The notes: generated by a model not told the origin, from the sequence alone. Shown: positions 10,697 to 29,545, numbered from the stretch's first letter. The stretch: DNA of 64,000 bases from Oreohelix idahoensis (GCA_024509875.1 JAMPIV010018978.1:1-64000), one strand, 5' to 3'. Numbers and translations: made by a program.

Positions 10697-13600
10697 TGTG
10701 ATAAAGTGGGATGTTATATATATTTATAGGGGACTTAGTGTACTGACTGAGATCAGCTGTGAAGGTATCTGTATCTAATAGGTGTAGTGTTTTACAGATA
10801 ACCTTACTTGCTACCACATTTATACCTCAGTCAGAATTATTCTGGAATATTGTGATGACTACGTTAAATGTCTAGGGTTATGTAAATGATGAAGTGTAAG
10901 TCACAACAACAACAGACAGATAAACATTTTAATTTATTCCACCACAATTGACAACACTGTGACACTCACACACATTTAAAACTCTATAAGACTATCTTAA
11001 TTGAGTCAATGGTAAAAGTTCAAAAATATATGTATTAATTACCTTCACTAATATATATCCTGATTCAACTACACAGTGAACCAGGAATCACAATCAAATG
11101 TAATCACAATTTATATGTACATAATTTATAAATATGAACCTTGTAGTGACATATTGTATTAGTATTATCCTATGTGTGTCAGTTTTGCTGATGATATTGA
11201 TCTGATAGCTGGATCAGAATCAGAACTTCAAGACCTTACCTCTAGACTGGAGAAAGTAACAAGAACGTATGGGATGGAAATTAATATAGAAAAAAGCAAG
11301 ATATTGGTGAATAGCCATAAGAAACATGTTCCGACCAACATTACGTTAAATGGGCAAACGTTAGAAGAAGTTAACACCTTTAAATATCTCGGGTCCACTA
11401 TATGTAGTGATGGAAGATCAATTAAAGAAATCAAGACAAGACTTGAGATGGCCTCATCTGCCATGACAAAGTTGAATGTGATCTGGAAAAGTAACATCAG
11501 TTTTCCTGTGAAGATCAAATTATACAAATCACTTGTATTATCTATTCTCTTGTATGGGTGTGAGGGCTGGACACTCACTGCAGATACGGAGCGAAGGATT
11601 TAGGCTTTCGAGCATAAATGTTATAGAAGAATTTTGCGCATTTGCTATAAAGAGCACAAAACAAATGTCTATGTTAGAGAGAAGATAAACACCTATGCAG
11701 GCCACCAAGAACCACTTTTGTCAATAGTGAAACGTCGAAAGTTTGCCTGGTTTGGGCATGTAACTCGTCATGACTCCCTTTCGAAAACGATCCTTCAGGG
11801 AACAGTCGAAGGTAAACGGAGAAGAGGAAGGCAGAGAAAATCCTGGGCTGATAACATCAAAGAATGGGCAGGACACGGTTTTTCCACACTTGTACGCATT
11901 GCTGAGGATAGAGAGCAGTGGAGGACCCTGTCTGCTGATGCTTCCACCATGGCACCCCTACGACCCATGACGGGTTACGGGCTGAGATGATGATGATGTG
12001 TGTCAGTTGTGTAGTAGTACTATGAGGTAATACTGGTTTTGTTTTTCAAGCTATGTTGTTATTTGTCATCATGACTTCAAGTGTTTGTTTATCTTGGAAC
12101 TAGTATGGGGAAACGTTCACAGTTCATATCAGTTTAAACAATGTATTGTCCCTCTGTTTTACTATAATGTCAATTTTTGAGGGGGACACATAATGTTGAG
12201 TTCCTCTGGCCACAGAAGCTTATCTTTCGTGATGGCGGCAGGAAAAGACTCCTCTGCTCGATAGCTTCCCTGTGTTCTGGAGACACCTCACTGGTCGCTA
12301 TCTGGACCCAGGAGTATGCTGCCAGCCTCTAGATTCAGCAAAGCTCAGACCAGGTGCTGCTCAATAACTTTAGGACCACGGTCCCTGAAACAAGAAGGTT
12401 GTACCTCCTATTTCAGAACTAATTTATAATCTATTTCCAGACTGAACACAATACATAACAAACACTGAGTTCAGAGCAGTAGGCCAACTGCCAGCTTCAT
12501 CTGAAACAATTTACACCAGTATACTCCTCCCTAATGGTTACTACGCCTCTGCAATTCCAGCATTAGTTCTTTCTAGTCAATAAGATAGGTGTCAGTGTAC
12601 TGTTTGGCAATTCCATGAAGTTTTACTTTTCTCCGACACCTTCTATTCAGGTTGGAGCACTATATAGGCTTTGCCTCATGTTCGCTACTGAACCACACAC
12701 ATATACAGACATAAATTATCAATTTACATTCAATTTTCATTAAAAAGATATTGAATATATCAAGCTTACCACAATTCATGGAAATAATACACAGTTACGT
12801 TGACTGGCAATGAATATAGCACAATTTCGATCTGCCGATGTCCCAGGCTTTTATTTAGAAAAATATGCACTGGCTCTCAACGCACTGGTTCTTTAGTAAG
12901 TTTATTTGAAAAATGTGGTACTGAACTGACGCTCCTAATTGCCTATATTGGCGGGTCTAACCAATCGAGCCATGTTTACACAAGCGTTTGAAAAAAAGTA
13001 CCCTTCCTTCCGTCTCCACTAACAACAAAAAATAGTATTTGTAGCCCGACTAATCGTGTTTAGCCTTACATTTACTTCTATCCAATCAAATAGGATTTTA
13101 CATGGTGGCCCATTTCCCGTAAAATAGTGGTTCCAAAACATGCCACTGTGCGATTATTATTTGGTGTTGTCTGACACCCTCACTATTTTCTTTTGGCTAT
13201 AATTTGTTAATTCCTAGACTATTTGCGTAACGTTTAACATATTCTTTGTCAGCAAGTCCTAAGGAACCCAATTATATAAATTTAATGGGGCTAAGGGGCT
13301 GCGTTCAAAATATGCATTTTCTTCTACCTCCCGTTCACTTCGATCGATGTGGTGTCTGGGTACTGTCATGTTTTCAGACATAAAACAGTATAATGTCAGG
13401 TTTCCTAATAAGCGTTTTACAGGTTTTTAAACCTAACTCTCGTATGGGTAGTGTTTTTTATCACTGTCCATCTGAAAAAAAAAGTATTGCTTCTGGCCTT
13501 TCGCTTGGGGAGGGTGGCATTAATTGTATATCGCGAGGCTCGTGTTAGGGTTGCATGCGTTCCTGCTTTCAGCCCTACCTCTCTCTATCCTAATTCCATC

Positions 13601-13919
13601 TTTCTTTTCGTTTATGGTAACGTAGTGTAATTAATGCTAGTATTAATTTAGGTCATTAATCAGCTTGCGTATCTCAAGGTTTTTCTTAGAAATGCAGTAC
13701 ACGTTTTATTGTAGAAAGCGTGTATTGATGCAGTAGGCTTTTACTATCAACGTGAAACGTTACAATTTGCAGACGAAGTAGAAAACAAGGGGGATTTCGA
13801 GTACAGTCATTGTGACAGCACTGTTCTTTACCATTCTTCTTTCCTTTTATTGAATTTATTTGTTAGGCTTTACATTTTCCTTTTAATTTATATAAGTGGA
13901 TTTAGAATGTTTCACGACA
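10697..13919 (-). repeat. E2 5' LTR, interrupted by an RTE-B insertion
   Basis: Second copy of the E2 LTR. Without the insert at 11185-11995 and its duplicated target it is about 2.4 kb, as the left copy. The plus-strand end TTTCACGACA is followed by the target duplicate CTCTT at 13920. Confidence 0.92.
11185..11995 (+). mobile_element. RTE-B: 5'-truncated RTE-type LINE
   Basis: Encodes the C-terminal part of a reverse transcriptase starting at the catalytic FADD (FADDIDLIAGSE), then FKYLGSTICSDG, LLYGCEGWTL and the terminal GKRRRGRQRKSWADNIKEW. One stop (TAG, about 11601) breaks the frame. The 3' end is a (GAT)n tail. A target duplication ATGTGTGTCAGTT is present at 11172-11184 and 11996-12008, and the uninterrupted site is visible in the other LTR near 4510. 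A second copy lies at 50809-51369. Confidence 0.93.
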
Positions 13920-13924
13920 CTCTT

Positions 13925-14335
<411 letters not shown>

Positions 14336-14584
14336 AAAACTGTCTGATCTAAGAATGATCTAAGAATCTCAGTCGTAATCGATAGGCTGGATAGATTATC
14401 TCTCAAATCCAGGGACAGACTTTACCTTTCACCATTTCAGTCGTGAAAATCTATTTCTTTACCTTATCGCCCACTGAGCTACCACCTGTTCTAGTTCTAT
14501 TCAGACCGGACCATAATCGATCTTAAATTCCTATCGAAAAATCTACGACAGTATTACACACGAGTGCGTATTATACGCAAGATT

Positions 14585-15629
<1,045 letters not shown>

Positions 15630-15941
15630 AGGGGATTGACATAAGTCTTGGGCCTGACCATGAAGGAGTCACAGGAGGAAGATGAAACTTGGCACATTTA
15701 AAGTTCATCATATTTTCACTGAATGTGTGAAGTACGCGTTTGTTTCTTCAATGGGTTTTCCCGCTACGGTGCACGGCGCAATGCACCCTATTGACCGGAT
15801 CTGCTGCTCCAAAGATTTGACAAAACAATGGAAAAGAAAGAGGCCAGAGCTGTGATAAAATTTCTGATGTTTCAGGGAAAAACACCTACAGAAATACACT
15901 GGGAGATGGAACCAGTGTTTCGTGATTCTTGTCCTTCATAT

Positions 15942-16151
15942 CTTCTTCTTCTTCCGTCCTTAGCCAAAGACCGACCAAGCAGTCAGAGGCCATCACGCCT
16001 TGTGGCGTCTTAAGGGCAACAGCAGATTGATTTTCTTTGTTGTAGTTTCCCATCACGCCTAGCGGCGTCTTTAGGGCAACAACAAATAGATCCATCTGCC
16101 GTTGTTTCCGTAATCGGTGTGACAAGCCAACGGGTGATCAGCCCATTGGGC
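15942..16151 (-). mobile_element. SINE-like element built from RTE 3' ends
   Basis: A 210-bp insert in the mariner with a 12-bp target duplication TGTCCTTCATAT at 15930-15941 and 16152-16163. On the minus strand it ends in AAG repeats. It contains two copies, about 62 bp apart, of a hairpin segment (GACGCC..(A)GGCGTGATGG preceded by GTTGCCCT) that also occurs once near the 3' end of RTE-C at 20815-20850. The first 60 bp (GCCCAATGGGCTGATCACCC...) are of unknown origin; I see no clear tRNA A/B boxes. Confidence 0.75.
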
Positions 16152-16351
16152 TGTCCTTCATATACTTCGGTAAAAAACTGGTGTCAACAGTTTAAGTGCG
16201 GCCGCTCAAATGTTGCTGATCTGCCAAGATCCGGTAGACCAGCCTCATAGTGCAACGATGAAAATGCAACAAGAGTGAAGAAAATCATTGACCAGGATCG
16301 AAAAATGACAATTGTGGAGATAGCTAGTAGAGTAAAACTAAATGAAAGAAC

Positions 16352-19300
16352 TTACTTACTTACTTAGTCGTTCCCCTTCTACCGTGAGGTGTAGAGGTTT
16401 GGAAGAGAGAGCGCCAGACTATTCTATCGGCTGTCTTCCTCCTGGCCTGGTTCCATTCTAGTCCTCGGTCCTTCAAAGATTGTCTAATGTTGTCCTCCCA
16501 GCGGACTCTGGGTCGTCCTCGGGGTCTGGATCCTTGGCTCTTTATTTCCCATGCTTGTCGTGGTAGCCGATCTTCTCCCATTCTGCAGACATGGCCAAAC
16601 CATCTTAGTTGGGACTGTTCTACTTGGGTCTGTAGGGGGTGGCATTTTAGGCCTTGACGTATCGTCTGGTTGCGCACCATGTCTCTTCTTGTTACTTCAA
16701 CCACCTTCCTCAGATACCTCATTTCTGAGGTTTGGATCTGGCTTTTATGGGTTGTAGTCATTGCCCATGACTCGCATCCATATGTCAAGACTGGGACATA
16801 GGTGGAGCGGTATACAGCCATCTTCGTTTTCTTACCAACCTCTCTCTTGCTGAGGAATCCTCGATTTATGGCCTGAAAAAGTCTCCCAGCTGCTGCTTTT
16901 CGAGTGGCCAACTCTTCTTTGATGCCTCCCTTTCGGTCTATGATAGCTCCGAGGTATTTAAAGTGGTCGACCTGCTCCAGGACCTGTTCTCCCAGCTTAA
17001 TCTGATGTCTTCTTTCTTCTCGTGATATCACCATGGATTTTGTTTTAGAGCTGCTTATGACCATCCCTCTCTTCTCCAGCTCTTCCTTCCAGACTTGCAG
17101 GTTGGATTGGAGATATGCCTCTGATTTAGCAATCAGGGCAACATCATCAGCAAATGCCAGCTCTGAAATATAGACCTGTCTCATCTTCCAGTACCCCACT
17201 GAATACTTTCTTGTTCTCTCCTTACATGCCTTGATGACATCGTCCATAAGGAGTATGAAGAGGTAAGGTGATAGGATATCACATTGTCTTACACCAGTGG
17301 TGGTCCTGAACTCTTCTGACTTATGGTTTGCTGTCCTCACATAATTTCTGCAAGACTTGTAGAAGCTCTGTATAACATGAATCAGAGGTGCTGGAATATT
17401 CTTCCTTGCCAAACAGTCCCAAAGTTTGCTCCAAGGGACCCTGTCAAACGCCTTTTCCAGATCTATGAAACAAAGATGGATCTCTCTCTTATACTCAAGG
17501 GCCTTTTCACTCAGCTGTCTGAGTGTGAAGATTAGGTCTTGAGTACTTCGGTTTGCTCGGAATCCGCACTGGACCTCATCCAATTGTGGCTCAGCTAGGC
17601 GTCGGAGTCTCTGCTCTAGGATTCTAGAGTAGATTTTTCCAGGGACACTGAGAAGGGATATGCCTCTATGGTTTCCACACTGTCGATTGTCACCCTTTTT
17701 GAAAATTGGTGTTATGATGGCGATCTCCCAATCCTTTGGTATGGTCTTGTTGCACCATGCTGCCTGTAGGACCCTTAGGAGTAACAGGTCGCCTGATGCT
17801 CCCATGTACTTAACCATTTCTGGTGTTATACCATCATGCCCTGCTGCTTTGCCCATCTTGATTTTCTCCAGTGCTGCCTTCAGTTCTTCCATCTTTATGT
17901 CATCTTCATCACCATTGGTTTCCTCTTCTGTGCTAGTGGTTATCATTTCTGATGTTTGACCTTGCTCACCATCAAGGAGTTCTGAGAAATATTCTTTCCA
18001 TCTTTCCATTACTTCCTTCGGGGCAGTAAGCAATTTGCCTTGCTTGTCCTTTATAAATTTGAGAGGGCATTGTTTTTCCTTCCTCATGTTCTTTAGGGTC
18101 TTATAGAACAATTTCTGGTTTTCTTGTGCATCTTTTTCTAACTTTTCTCCAAATTCTTCCCAGGACTTCTGTTTTGCTGCTAGCACTTTGTTCTTTACTT
18201 CTGTTCTGAGTGTCACATATTCTCTATATTTTTCCATTTGTCCTGTTGTATTTTTAGCTCCTAAGTATTGTTTCCATGCCATTTTCTTCTCTCTTATTTT
18301 CTCTTTGACTTCCTCTGTCCACCAAGGTGTCCTCTTTCTCTGGTTCCCAAGTCGGACTTCACCACATGCTTCTGCAGCAGCTGTCTTTATGATATCCTTG
18401 AATTTAATCCAGAGGGTTTCCAAGTCATCAGGTTGTTCTTCTGTGTTGCTCACCGCTGCAGCAATAAGCCCCTGATATCTGGTCTTAATTTCTGGCTCTC
18501 TCAGCTTGTAGGTCCTAATGCTCATTTCTCCTGCTCGTTTACTTGGTTTCTTGCGTGATGTTGAGCAGTTCCTAGGCTGAGCAACTCTTTCAGTTGTTCG
18601 TTTGATTGTTAGCAGGTAGTGATCACTTCCAATCTCTGGCCCCCTCCAGACTCTTGCATCTCGGATATATTTGAATGAGCTTCTCCGAACAATGGCATAG
18701 TCGATCACTGACTTCTCATTCTTTGTTGGTTCACATCTAGTGTATGCATGTATGCGCTTATGGGGGAACTTTGTGTTTGTAATGATCAGATTCTGCTCAC
18801 TGCAGAATCTAAGGAGTCGCTTTCCATTGTCATTGAGAGTATCTTCTCCATATCTTCCGATAACTCCACTCCATCTAGCATGGTCATTTCCATTTCTGGC
18901 ATTAAAATCTCCGAGCATGATAACTTCATCTAGGCAGTCATCCACTGTCCTTTGAAGCAGCTCGAAGAATTCCTCCTTGACCTCTGCTCTCTCATCCTCA
19001 TTTGGCCCATACACTATGACCAGGTTGACTATGGTTTCTCCTTCTTTTAGTTTCACAACCATAATGCGCTCTGAGACAAAGTTCCACCCCTTGATACTAT
19101 CTTTTTGATTTTGGGCCACAATGCAACCCACACCCCCTTTAGCTCTTTCGGATATGGGTACACCACTGTAGAGCAGCGTGTTGCCATTGAGATCCATGAC
19201 TCCTTGTCCTTTTTTCTTTGTTTCCGTAATAGCCAGGATTTCTAGTTTTGCTTTCCTCATCTCTTCCACCAGCTCCTCTTCCTTCCCATTTATACTTCTT

Positions 19301-19521
19301 GTGTTCCATGTTCCATAAGTCGTAGTCCGTAGTCCGTTCCAGTTCGTCGCCTTTAGAATCAGTCCGGTTTTCTCTCTTTTGTTACTCGTAATCGTGGTTT
19401 AAAGCAAACAGGTGATTGGCCTGTTGTGCCTTTGCATGGTGGAGGGGCTGCCTCCTTACGGCCTCCATGCAGGCTGCCCTCCTCATTTTTCATCCGGGCT
19501 TGGGACCGGCATTGGCGGAGT
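16352..19521 (-). mobile_element. RTE-A: apparently full-length RTE-type LINE
   Basis: A 3170-bp insertion with an exact 13-bp target duplication TAAATGAAAGAAC at 16339-16351 and 19522-19534, in the mariner transposase. The minus strand ends in TAAG repeats (16352-16366), a typical simple-sequence tail of RTE LINEs. About 250 bp precede the coding region. Other copies in this window: 24507-24756, 52225-53319 and 53478-56158. Confidence 0.95.
16360..19269 (-). CDS. RTE-A endonuclease-reverse transcriptase, 969 codons, unbroken
   Basis: Single ORF2-type protein that nicks target DNA and primes reverse transcription there. The N-terminal 230 residues are an apurinic-type endonuclease: LAITETKKKG, MLGDFNARNGNDHA and the terminal GSDHYLL. 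A basic linker follows (TPWWTEEVKEKIREKK). Reverse transcriptase covers about 450-760: GISLLSVPGKIYSRIL, CFIDLEKAFDRVPW, GVRQCDILSPYLF and the catalytic ELAFADDVALI. The C-terminus has YGCESWAM and GRPRGRPRVRW-like basic sequence. Open frame continues upstream of 19269 (TYGTWNTRSINGKEEE) to a stop near 19400 without an ATG; the first ATG is three codons inside. The family usually has about 1000 residues, so this copy may be functional or recently so. Confidence 0.93.
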   Translation of the reverse strand: MEEMRKAKLEILAITETKKKGQGVMDLNGNTLLYSGVPISERAKGGVGCIVAQNQKDSIKGWNFVSERIMVVKLKEGETIVNLVIVYGPNEDERAEVKEEFFELLQRTVDDCLDEVIMLGDFNARNGNDHARWSGVIGRYGEDTLNDNGKRLLRFCSEQNLIITNTKFPHKRIHAYTRCEPTKNEKSVIDYAIVRRSSFKYIRDARVWRGPEIGSDHYLLTIKRTTERVAQPRNCSTSRKKPSKRAGEMSIRTYKLREPEIKTRYQGLIAAAVSNTEEQPDDLETLWIKFKDIIKTAAAEACGEVRLGNQRKRTPWWTEEVKEKIREKKMAWKQYLGAKNTTGQMEKYREYVTLRTEVKNKVLAAKQKSWEEFGEKLEKDAQENQKLFYKTLKNMRKEKQCPLKFIKDKQGKLLTAPKEVMERWKEYFSELLDGEQGQTSEMITTSTEEETNGDEDDIKMEELKAALEKIKMGKAAGHDGITPEMVKYMGASGDLLLLRVLQAAWCNKTIPKDWEIAIITPIFKKGDNRQCGNHRGISLLSVPGKIYSRILEQRLRRLAEPQLDEVQCGFRANRSTQDLIFTLRQLSEKALEYKREIHLCFIDLEKAFDRVPWSKLWDCLARKNIPAPLIHVIQSFYKSCRNYVRTANHKSEEFRTTTGVRQCDILSPYLFILLMDDVIKACKERTRKYSVGYWKMRQVYISELAFADDVALIAKSEAYLQSNLQVWKEELEKRGMVISSSKTKSMVISREERRHQIKLGEQVLEQVDHFKYLGAIIDRKGGIKEELATRKAAAGRLFQAINRGFLSKREVGKKTKMAVYRSTYVPVLTYGCESWAMTTTHKSQIQTSEMRYLRKVVEVTRRDMVRNQTIRQGLKCHPLQTQVEQSQLRWFGHVCRMGEDRLPRQAWEIKSQGSRPRGRPRVRWEDNIRQSLKDRGLEWNQARRKTADRIVWRSLFQTSTPHGRRGTTK

Positions 19522-20359
19522 TAAATGAAAGAACAGTTTATAGAATTTTACACAACAGACTGAACATGAGAAAAGTGTGTGCATGCTGGGTTCCGCGACT
19601 GTTGACACGTGAACAGAAGCAAACGAGGGTAAATTGCTGTCAAAAGTTGCTCAAAAAGTGTCAGTCAAAAATTTTTTTTTGGAGGCAGACCATGGTGACA
19701 GTAGATGAGACTTGGGTACACCATTATGACCCCGAATCCAAAATTGCCAGCATGCAATGGAAAACCCCGGGGTCCCCAACACCTGTCAAGCCAAGAGCAC
19801 AGAAATCTGCAGGAAAAGTGATGCTGACTGTCTTTTGGGACGGCAAAGGTGTCCTTTTCAAAGAGTATCTGCCTCGTGGCAACACAGTTAATGGACAGTA
19901 CTATGCAGATCTTCTCACCAAACTAAGAAAGGTTGTGACCAGGAAACGAGGGATAACGCGCACTCAAAATCTTCCTTTGCTTCAAGACAACGCGCCCTCT
20001 CACAAAGCACGGCTTGTGCAGCTAGCAGCCAACGATTTGAATATTGAAATTCTTCCACACCCACCATATTCTCCAGATTTGGCTCCATCAGACTTTTTTC
20101 TATTCCCAAATCTTAAAAAACAGCTAAAAGGAAATCATTTTGACAGCGATGAAGAGGTTATACTGGCATGTGATGACTGGTTTAGTTTGAAAAATTTGGT
20201 GTTCTACTCCCAAGGTCTTTTCAAGGTCAAGCAAAGATGGCAGAAGTGTGTCAATTCAGATGGTAGCTGTATTGAAAAGGAATAAACACTATACAAAATT
20301 TCAGCTCTCTGTGACATGTCCTTCATGGTCAGGCCCAAGACTTATGTCAAATCCCCTTG

Positions 20360-20413
<54 letters not shown>

Positions 20414-20501
20414 TGCATGCATGCATGCATGCATGCATGCATGCATGCATGCATACATACATACATACATACATACATACATACATACATACATACATAC
20501 A

Positions 20502-20532
<31 letters not shown>

Positions 20533-20788
20533 CATACATACATACATACATACATACATACATACATACATACATACATACATACATACATACATACATA
20601 CATACATACATACATACATACATACATACATACATACATACATTTATTTATTTATATATCTCTCTCTATCTATCTCTCTCTATCTCTCTCTCTATCTATC
20701 ACTCTATCTCTCTATATCTCTTTCTATATATGTATATATATCTCTCTATCTTTCTCTATCTCTGTATCTCTCTATCTCTCTCTCTCTT
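20360..20788. repeat. Compound microsatellite: (TA)n, (GCAT)n, (ACAT)n, (CT/TATC)n
   Basis: TA repeats to about 20410, then GCAT repeats to 20453, ACAT repeats to about 20640 broken once by CATTACAT, and a polypyrimidine stretch to 20788. It separates the mariner right end from RTE-C. Confidence 0.96.
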
Positions 20789-24428
<3,640 letters not shown>

Positions 24429-24506
24429 TATATATATCTATATATATATCTATATATATATATATATCTATATATATATATATCTATATATATATCTATA
24501 TATATA
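24429..24506. repeat. (TATATC)n / (TA)n repeat
   Basis: TA repeats with regular TATC interruptions between Tigger and an RTE-A fragment. Confidence 0.93.
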
Positions 24507-26452
<1,946 letters not shown>

Positions 26453-26531
<79 letters not shown>

Positions 26532-26612
26532 CTCTCTCTATCTCTATATCTCTCTCTATATCTTTCTTTATCTCTCTATCTCTCTAAATCTCAGAGAGAG
26601 AGAGATAGAGAG
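26453..26612. repeat. (TA)n then (TC)n/(AG)n microsatellite
   Basis: TA repeats to 26528, a mixed CT/TATC stretch, then an inverted AGAGAG run. The last two could pair as a hairpin. Confidence 0.93.
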
Positions 26613-27000
26613 ATATAGAACGAACGAACGAACGAACGAACTTTATTTTCAAAGGGTTGAGAATTGGGCACGCAGGCCCGTCTAACATTCTGCCCTTCCT
26701 TTCGCTCACCTTTCATACTGAATTCATTTATTCTCATATGCATTTTACATATCAATTTCAAGAAATTCAACGTAAAGTAAAATAATAATATAGCACACTC
26801 ATATTAACATTAATTACTTATACGCATGACATAACATATGTTGAAAAGTACAAACATGTCATTAGAACATACAGTTGATGTTATAAGAAAAGATAATCCG
26901 ATTAGGGGGGCATGTAATCAGAATTCAGAAAGTATTCAAAAAGTCTATGATTGTATGAATAGGGACTGAGGTTGTTTCTTAGGTTATTTGGATGTAGTAA
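26613..27000 (-). mobile_element. LINE-B 3' untranslated region with (CGAA)n tail
   Basis: The inverse of 15180-15509: CGAA repeats, then CTTTATTTTCAAAGGGTTGAG and GGCCCGTCTAACATTCTGCC. No coding part is retained, so this is a very short 5'-truncated insertion. Confidence 0.82.
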
Positions 27001-27059
27001 GATCCCTGATACCCCGATCAAATAGTTAAAATATTATAGATTATAAAACCAAATACTAT

Positions 27060-28141
27060 AGAAACAAAATAGGGCAGTTGTGCTCAATCGTCTTCGCCAT
27101 CGCCCTCAGTCGCGCAGGTTTTGAGAAAACCTTAACGCAAAGTGAATGTTACCGTCTTTCAATAGTACAAGCTTTTCATACTCCGTCCTTGAAACTAAAT
27201 ATTACATTTTGACAACTAAGGCGTGTTCGTTCCAAGAAAGAGTGAGAGAAAAAACGGAGGAATGACGGAAGGAGAGGAAGATAGTGGTACTAGGCATCGC
27301 TTACTAACGAGCGTGCGGGACTGTGTTGCTGGCAGATTTTGAAAAAACGGTGCAAAGCCATTACAAACCTCTTACCACCCCGTTCACTAGTATAACAGTT
27401 TGAATGTATAAACACTTAGATAGCGAGACTGTAGTGAAAAACACACAGACAAGCTCTCATTTCCTGTAGATTTGTATTTTCGAATGAAATTCAAACGCGT
27501 TGCTTCGTTTTGAACAGAACGATAGGGAGGGGGGACGGTACAATTTTGAAAGTGTAATTTATTTTTGAAAAAAAGACAAGTGGGGCATAACATAATTCGA
27601 TTGGCTGTAGCAGAATAGACTAACAGTAGAGATAAAAACGATTTGAAACCAGCATTAGTTGCCACTCGAAGAAAAATATTACTAGTAGTGTTATCATCAG
27701 AAGCAAGGAATTCATGACCAGTGCCTTCGCTGTTCTGTATCAGTGGCGATCTGTGTGTGTCCATTGATCGCTGGTTAACCTACAAATTGTGCATTATTTC
27801 ATTGATGCGGTAAGATTAATATTTAAGTAAACCTTATTATTGAATATGTATTTGTATTATTGAATGTGTATGCATTATTGATGGGTAGAGGCTAAACCAG
27901 AAGGCGCCAAACTCAACACTTTGTGTATGCCACAAGTGATAGTAGAGAAGATTACCATTTCTGTTAAAAGCCAGGCAGGCTTTCTTAAACTTTGGGAGAG
28001 AATGAAAAGATATAGATGGAAATAAAATATGACATTATTATAAATGGTAGACCAGAAAACCACTGGCCGTCTTCACAAAGTCACAGTGTTCTCACATGAC
28101 TTCATAAATTAACTATAACTTTCCTATGTAAGGAATGTATC
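27060..28141 (+). repeat. Old LTR of the E2-like superfamily, left part
   Basis: No coding sequence. 27590-27750 and 27880-28130 align by eye, inverted, with the solo LTR near 45850 and 45280-45500 (for example AAAGCCAGGCAGGCTTTC, GATTGGCTGTAGCAGAATAG and AGACGGCCAGTGG on the appropriate strand). It ends at the E3 target duplicate GTATC (28137-28141). The exact left boundary is uncertain. Confidence 0.6.
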
Positions 28142-29525
28142 TGATAAGGGTGGATTTGTGCTGAAGTGGTAACTTGCCACCCTTATCGACACCTGGTGTT
28201 AAAGTGTAAGATGTAGGTGTCTTCTCTGATTTAGGATGTTGCTGTGTATGTGGTAGTGGAACAGTTCAATGGGTTATCACACAGGCAACATGACGTGTAG
28301 AGTCATAGAAAGGGTAACTTCGTTGTATAAGTTTCTTTCATTTATTGCACGCCACAAAACAGTCATGATACTTATGACATCAACATGGTTAACGAGTTCA
28401 GCAAGATGATATGGCACATTGAAAACAATTTCTGTAGTCAGCAATGATAGCTGTTGTATATATGCGTCATAAGACATCACAGTTCAATAGATTCAGAAAT
28501 TCATCAATCATCGAGTGCTAGTTCGTGAAGCTGTATAAATAATAATAATTTCTATAACTTCTGCAACAGTGTCAGCTACAGATCTTCAATGTTCATAAAC
28601 AATAATAAATGCTCCCATTCTGATGCTAGCAGATCAGTTGTATACAATAAGTCCGTTCACTGTCTGCACGTGAATAGCATACATGGGCTACAGGTCAGCT
28701 CGACCTTTATAATGTTCCTAAGTCTAACCATCTGACTTGGACGTGATCTCTGATATAACGAATCCTGGAACACAGACAACAGTCTTGTTGGTCTAGAGCG
28801 ACCCATATATATTTAACTAGTTCAGGTATACAGATACCGGTGACTTAATCCTAGTCAAAGTACCTCTCCATTTTGCATCACACAGGCGAGCAAATAGGCG
28901 ACAAATGACGAACCTCTAGACGATAGCATAAAGTTCGATACAAGAGGAATTACCTTATTTCGGAAAATCAACCATGAACATATGCCTCCAGGCAGGCTGC
29001 ATAATACTGGGAAATAGTCTAGTTAGCTAACTAACTCACTAAGACACTGTATTTCCCTCAGAGAATCACAAGACGCAGTTGCGTCTGCTCGCTTCTTAAA
29101 CCATTTCTAAACTGCCCCAACTGGGCGGAACACACAGAACGAACTCCCGGTTTGACATGCGCAGAACGACAATCTCTGAGTTGCCGTTCACAATAAGACG
29201 ATTCGAAGAACATTCGAGATAAAAGTCTTACACAGTCGCGCCTTTTATGGTCATGAAAAGAAGCGTTAAGAAAGGTTTCAGACATCTACCATAGTTGACT
29301 GATACTACCAAATAAGGAGATGTGGTCACGCTTCGTTCAAGAAATTATAGACCGAACGTGTCTCTATACAAGAGAAGGCAACTCCTAACAAATTGTAGTT
29401 TCGATAACTCGGATTATGTCCCTTTGACCATAGAAAACATAATACACACTTCAGTCAAAAAAATGATCATACATATGAAAAAAATGTTTATACAAACGAA
29501 AAATAATAATGATCCGTGCGTAACA
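28142..29525 (-). repeat. E3 3' LTR
   Basis: Plus-strand termini TGATAAGGG and GCGTAACA; on the element strand TGTTACGC...CCTTATCA. Virtually identical to 34938-36320. Confidence 0.95.
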
Positions 29526-29545
29526 TTACCGCACCCTCCCTGGAA
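29526..29545 (-). other. Polypurine tract of E3
   Basis: On the minus strand CCAGGGAGGGTGCGGTAA abuts the LTR start TGTTACG. E4 has the related GGGGGGTGCGGTAAAC at the same place, so the tract is conserved in the family. Confidence 0.75.

Larger units (their letters stand above)
4029..13919 (-). mobile_element. Gypsy element E2 (GMR1-like), LTR to LTR
   Basis: Complete insertion bounded by two direct LTR copies (4029-6426 and 10697-13919) and a 5-bp target duplication CTCTT at 4024-4028 and 13920-13924. LTRs end in TG...CA and a polypurine tract and primer-binding-site candidate sit inside them. Reading on the minus strand gives gag, zinc knuckle, integrase N-terminus, integrase C-terminus, reverse transcriptase, RNase H. 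Protease and the integrase catalytic core are missing. The LTRs differ from each other at only a small percentage of sites by eye, so the element is not very old despite the broken genes. Confidence 0.92.
15828..20285 (+). pseudogene. mariner transposase, DD34D type, interrupted
   Basis: The N-terminal helix-turn-helix part begins at 15828 (EKKEARAVIKFLMFQGKTP), resumes after the SINE at 16164 (VKNWCQQFKCGRSNVADLP) with a stop at about 16247, and continues after RTE-A at 19535. The catalytic domain has VDETWVHHYDPE, then LLQDNAPSHKA and PPYSPDLAPSDFFLFP, with exactly 34 residues between the second and third Asp. Cut-and-paste transposase of the Tc1/mariner superfamily. Insertions and the stop make it inactive. 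Confidence 0.93.

Noticed and set aside
16551..19000. Several 60-100-residue plus-strand ORFs
   Set aside because: All antisense to the unbroken RTE-A endonuclease-RT frame.
28277..28480. Identical small ORF at 28277 and 35073
   Set aside because: Same explanation: both are within the near-identical E3 LTRs.
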